DNA of 64,000 nt from Tolypothrix sp. PCC 7910 (GTDB lineage: Bacteria; Cyanobacteriota; Cyanobacteriia; Cyanobacteriales; Nostocaceae): positions 1,365,501 to 1,429,500 of the forward strand of contig NZ_CP050440.1 in assembly GCF_011769525.1 (NCBI RefSeq), given 5' to 3'. The notes below the pieces were generated by a model that saw nothing but the letters and a program-made list of their open reading frames with translations, searched no databases and was not told where the DNA came from. Position numbers and translations under genes: made by a program. Below, piece by piece: positions 63,054 through 64,000 of the stretch; within the stretch, counting starts at the first letter, position 1, and every line of letters begins with the position of its first letter.

Positions 63054-64000
63054 ATGTTACAGCCATTTTCTCTGTTGCAGCGGTTTTCTGTAAAGTTGCC
63101 AAGTACCAAGACATCACTGACACGCAAAACTTTGCGGAATATGACTCTGCGAGTAGCAGGGGTTGTCTTGATTTCCACAGGTGTGAGTTACTTTCACGTT
63201 ATATCTAATTTGGAAGTACAAACCAAAAAGCAGTTAGAGAAATACATTACTGAACGAGGACAGCGAGAAAGCGCTATTTTTAAACTTGCCCAAGACAATC
63301 TCATATTTTTGCAGCAGCAGATTTTAGAACAAATTAAGCAACCGAGTAATCGTGATTTTGCCGCAGAGTTCGATCGCGTACATTTTCGCTGGTCGGATGG
63401 AACTGTACGGAATGCACCTCAAGCACAACCTATCTCTGCATTTGATACGGCTCAATATCCCACAACATATATTAGTCGAGATAGTCAAATGGATGCGACA
63501 CTCAAACGGGTGTTTATGACTGGTTATAACTTGGTTCAAGCTTATGGCCCGGCGTGGAGTGTGCGCTTTCCAGATACTTATTTCAATACGCCTCAAAAGA
63601 ATAGTGTACTTTACTGGAAAGGCGTACCCCTGAATCTCAAAGGGCCGCCTGACTTCGATTTGACCAAAGAAGAATTTTTCTATATAGCCGATCCCGCCCA
63701 TAATCCTACACGCAAACCTGCATGGACAGGTGTTTATCGCGATCCAAATGTCAACATTTGGATGGTGTCTGCAATTGTTCCTGTGTATGATGGCGATCGC
63801 TTTTTGGGGACTACTGGACATGATATTGTGCTGACAGATTTGATGGAACAAACCATCAAAAATCGCTTACCAGGAACTTACAATTTAATTTTTCGTGGTG
63901 ATGGACGGTTGATTGCTCATCCTGATTACATGGATAAAATTGAGCAAGCGCAAGGTCAGCTGAAAATTAGCAGTATTAATGACTCTCATGTCCAAAAAAT
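63054..64000 (+). CDS. Membrane sensor protein, N-terminal part (cut by window end)
   Basis: An open frame of 315 codons from ATG 63054 to the window end. A hydrophobic segment near residues 31-50 (MTLRVAGVVLISTGVSYFHV) is followed by a coiled stretch and a periplasmic Cache-like sensor domain (AFDTAQYPTTYISRDSQMD, WTGVYRDPNVNIWMVSAIVPVYDGDRFLGTTGHDIVLTDLME, LIFRGDGRLIAHPDYMDKI). The layout is that of a two-component sensor kinase or chemoreceptor; the output domain is outside the window. Not yet certain whether it is still within the nifD element. Confidence 0.75.
   Translation, partial: MLQPFSLLQRFSVKLPSTKTSLTRKTLRNMTLRVAGVVLISTGVSYFHVISNLEVQTKKQLEKYITERGQRESAIFKLAQDNLIFLQQQILEQIKQPSNRDFAAEFDRVHFRWSDGTVRNAPQAQPISAFDTAQYPTTYISRDSQMDATLKRVFMTGYNLVQAYGPAWSVRFPDTYFNTPQKNSVLYWKGVPLNLKGPPDFDLTKEEFFYIADPAHNPTRKPAWTGVYRDPNVNIWMVSAIVPVYDGDRFLGTTGHDIVLTDLMEQTIKNRLPGTYNLIFRGDGRLIAHPDYMDKIEQAQGQLKISSINDSHVQK

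Noticed and set aside
63324-63851. 175-codon minus-strand frame
   Set aside because: It is antisense to the clear sensor-protein frame that runs from 63054 to the window end.

Overview
The window comes from a filamentous, heterocyst-forming cyanobacterium of the Nostocales type. The evidence is a nif gene order (nifD-nifK-orf-nifE-nifN-nifX-DUF269-DUF683-nifW-hesA-hesB-fdxH) like that of Anabaena/Nostoc, nif genes split by recombinase-bearing elements, a XisA-type recombinase with its 11-bp nifD site, many GCGATCGC octamers, PEP-CTERM proteins, a hydrogenase protease, and short tandem repeats between genes. No species is claimed.

Positions 1-30000 are mostly ordinary chromosome with some accessory genes: pncB with a palindromic operator candidate, an LCP protein, an AI-2E-family permease, a serpin lipoprotein, a subtilase, rpe, an HpsJ-like protein, two PEP-CTERM proteins next to an intact and a decayed copy of one hypothetical gene, uvrB, and then a signalling cluster: a RyR-TPR-SLOG-like-cyclase protein, a TIR-WD40 protein, a TPR protein and a CHAT protein. 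Positions 30000-35500 hold hupW, a SagB-type oxidoreductase with an ankyrin protein, a CBS protein and a molybdate-binding Mop protein. Positions 35700-41931 are the distal nif operon on the minus strand, ending in the C-terminal part of nifE.

The most striking region is 41923-56337. nifE and nifK are both broken, but not by two simple side-by-side elements. The block nifK 3' end - orf - nifE 5' end (51426-52850) is inverted relative to the rest of the operon and lies between two different large serine recombinase genes. The nifK cores (GTTCACT, 51419-51425 and 56331-56337) are inverted relative to each other, and so are the nifE cores (GAACCTGAA, 52842-52850 and 41923-41931). Neither gene can therefore be repaired by direct excision. 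Inversion at one site pair repairs one gene and turns the other pair into direct repeats, after which excision of about 13 kb repairs the second gene. A 125-bp inverted repeat (46990-47114 and 54682-54805, 57 bp identical), with one copy in each element, probably explains the arrangement: inverting between its copies gives two conventional elements of about 7.0 kb (nifE) and 6.0 kb (nifK).

From 57974 rightwards the window enters a third element, in nifD. It carries xisA, a DNA methyltransferase and probable restriction endonuclease, a xisI-like remnant running into 21-bp tandem repeats, a hypothetical gene, and the start of a membrane sensor protein cut by the window end. Three interrupted genes in one nif cluster imply at least three programmed recombination events before nitrogenase can be made in heterocysts.
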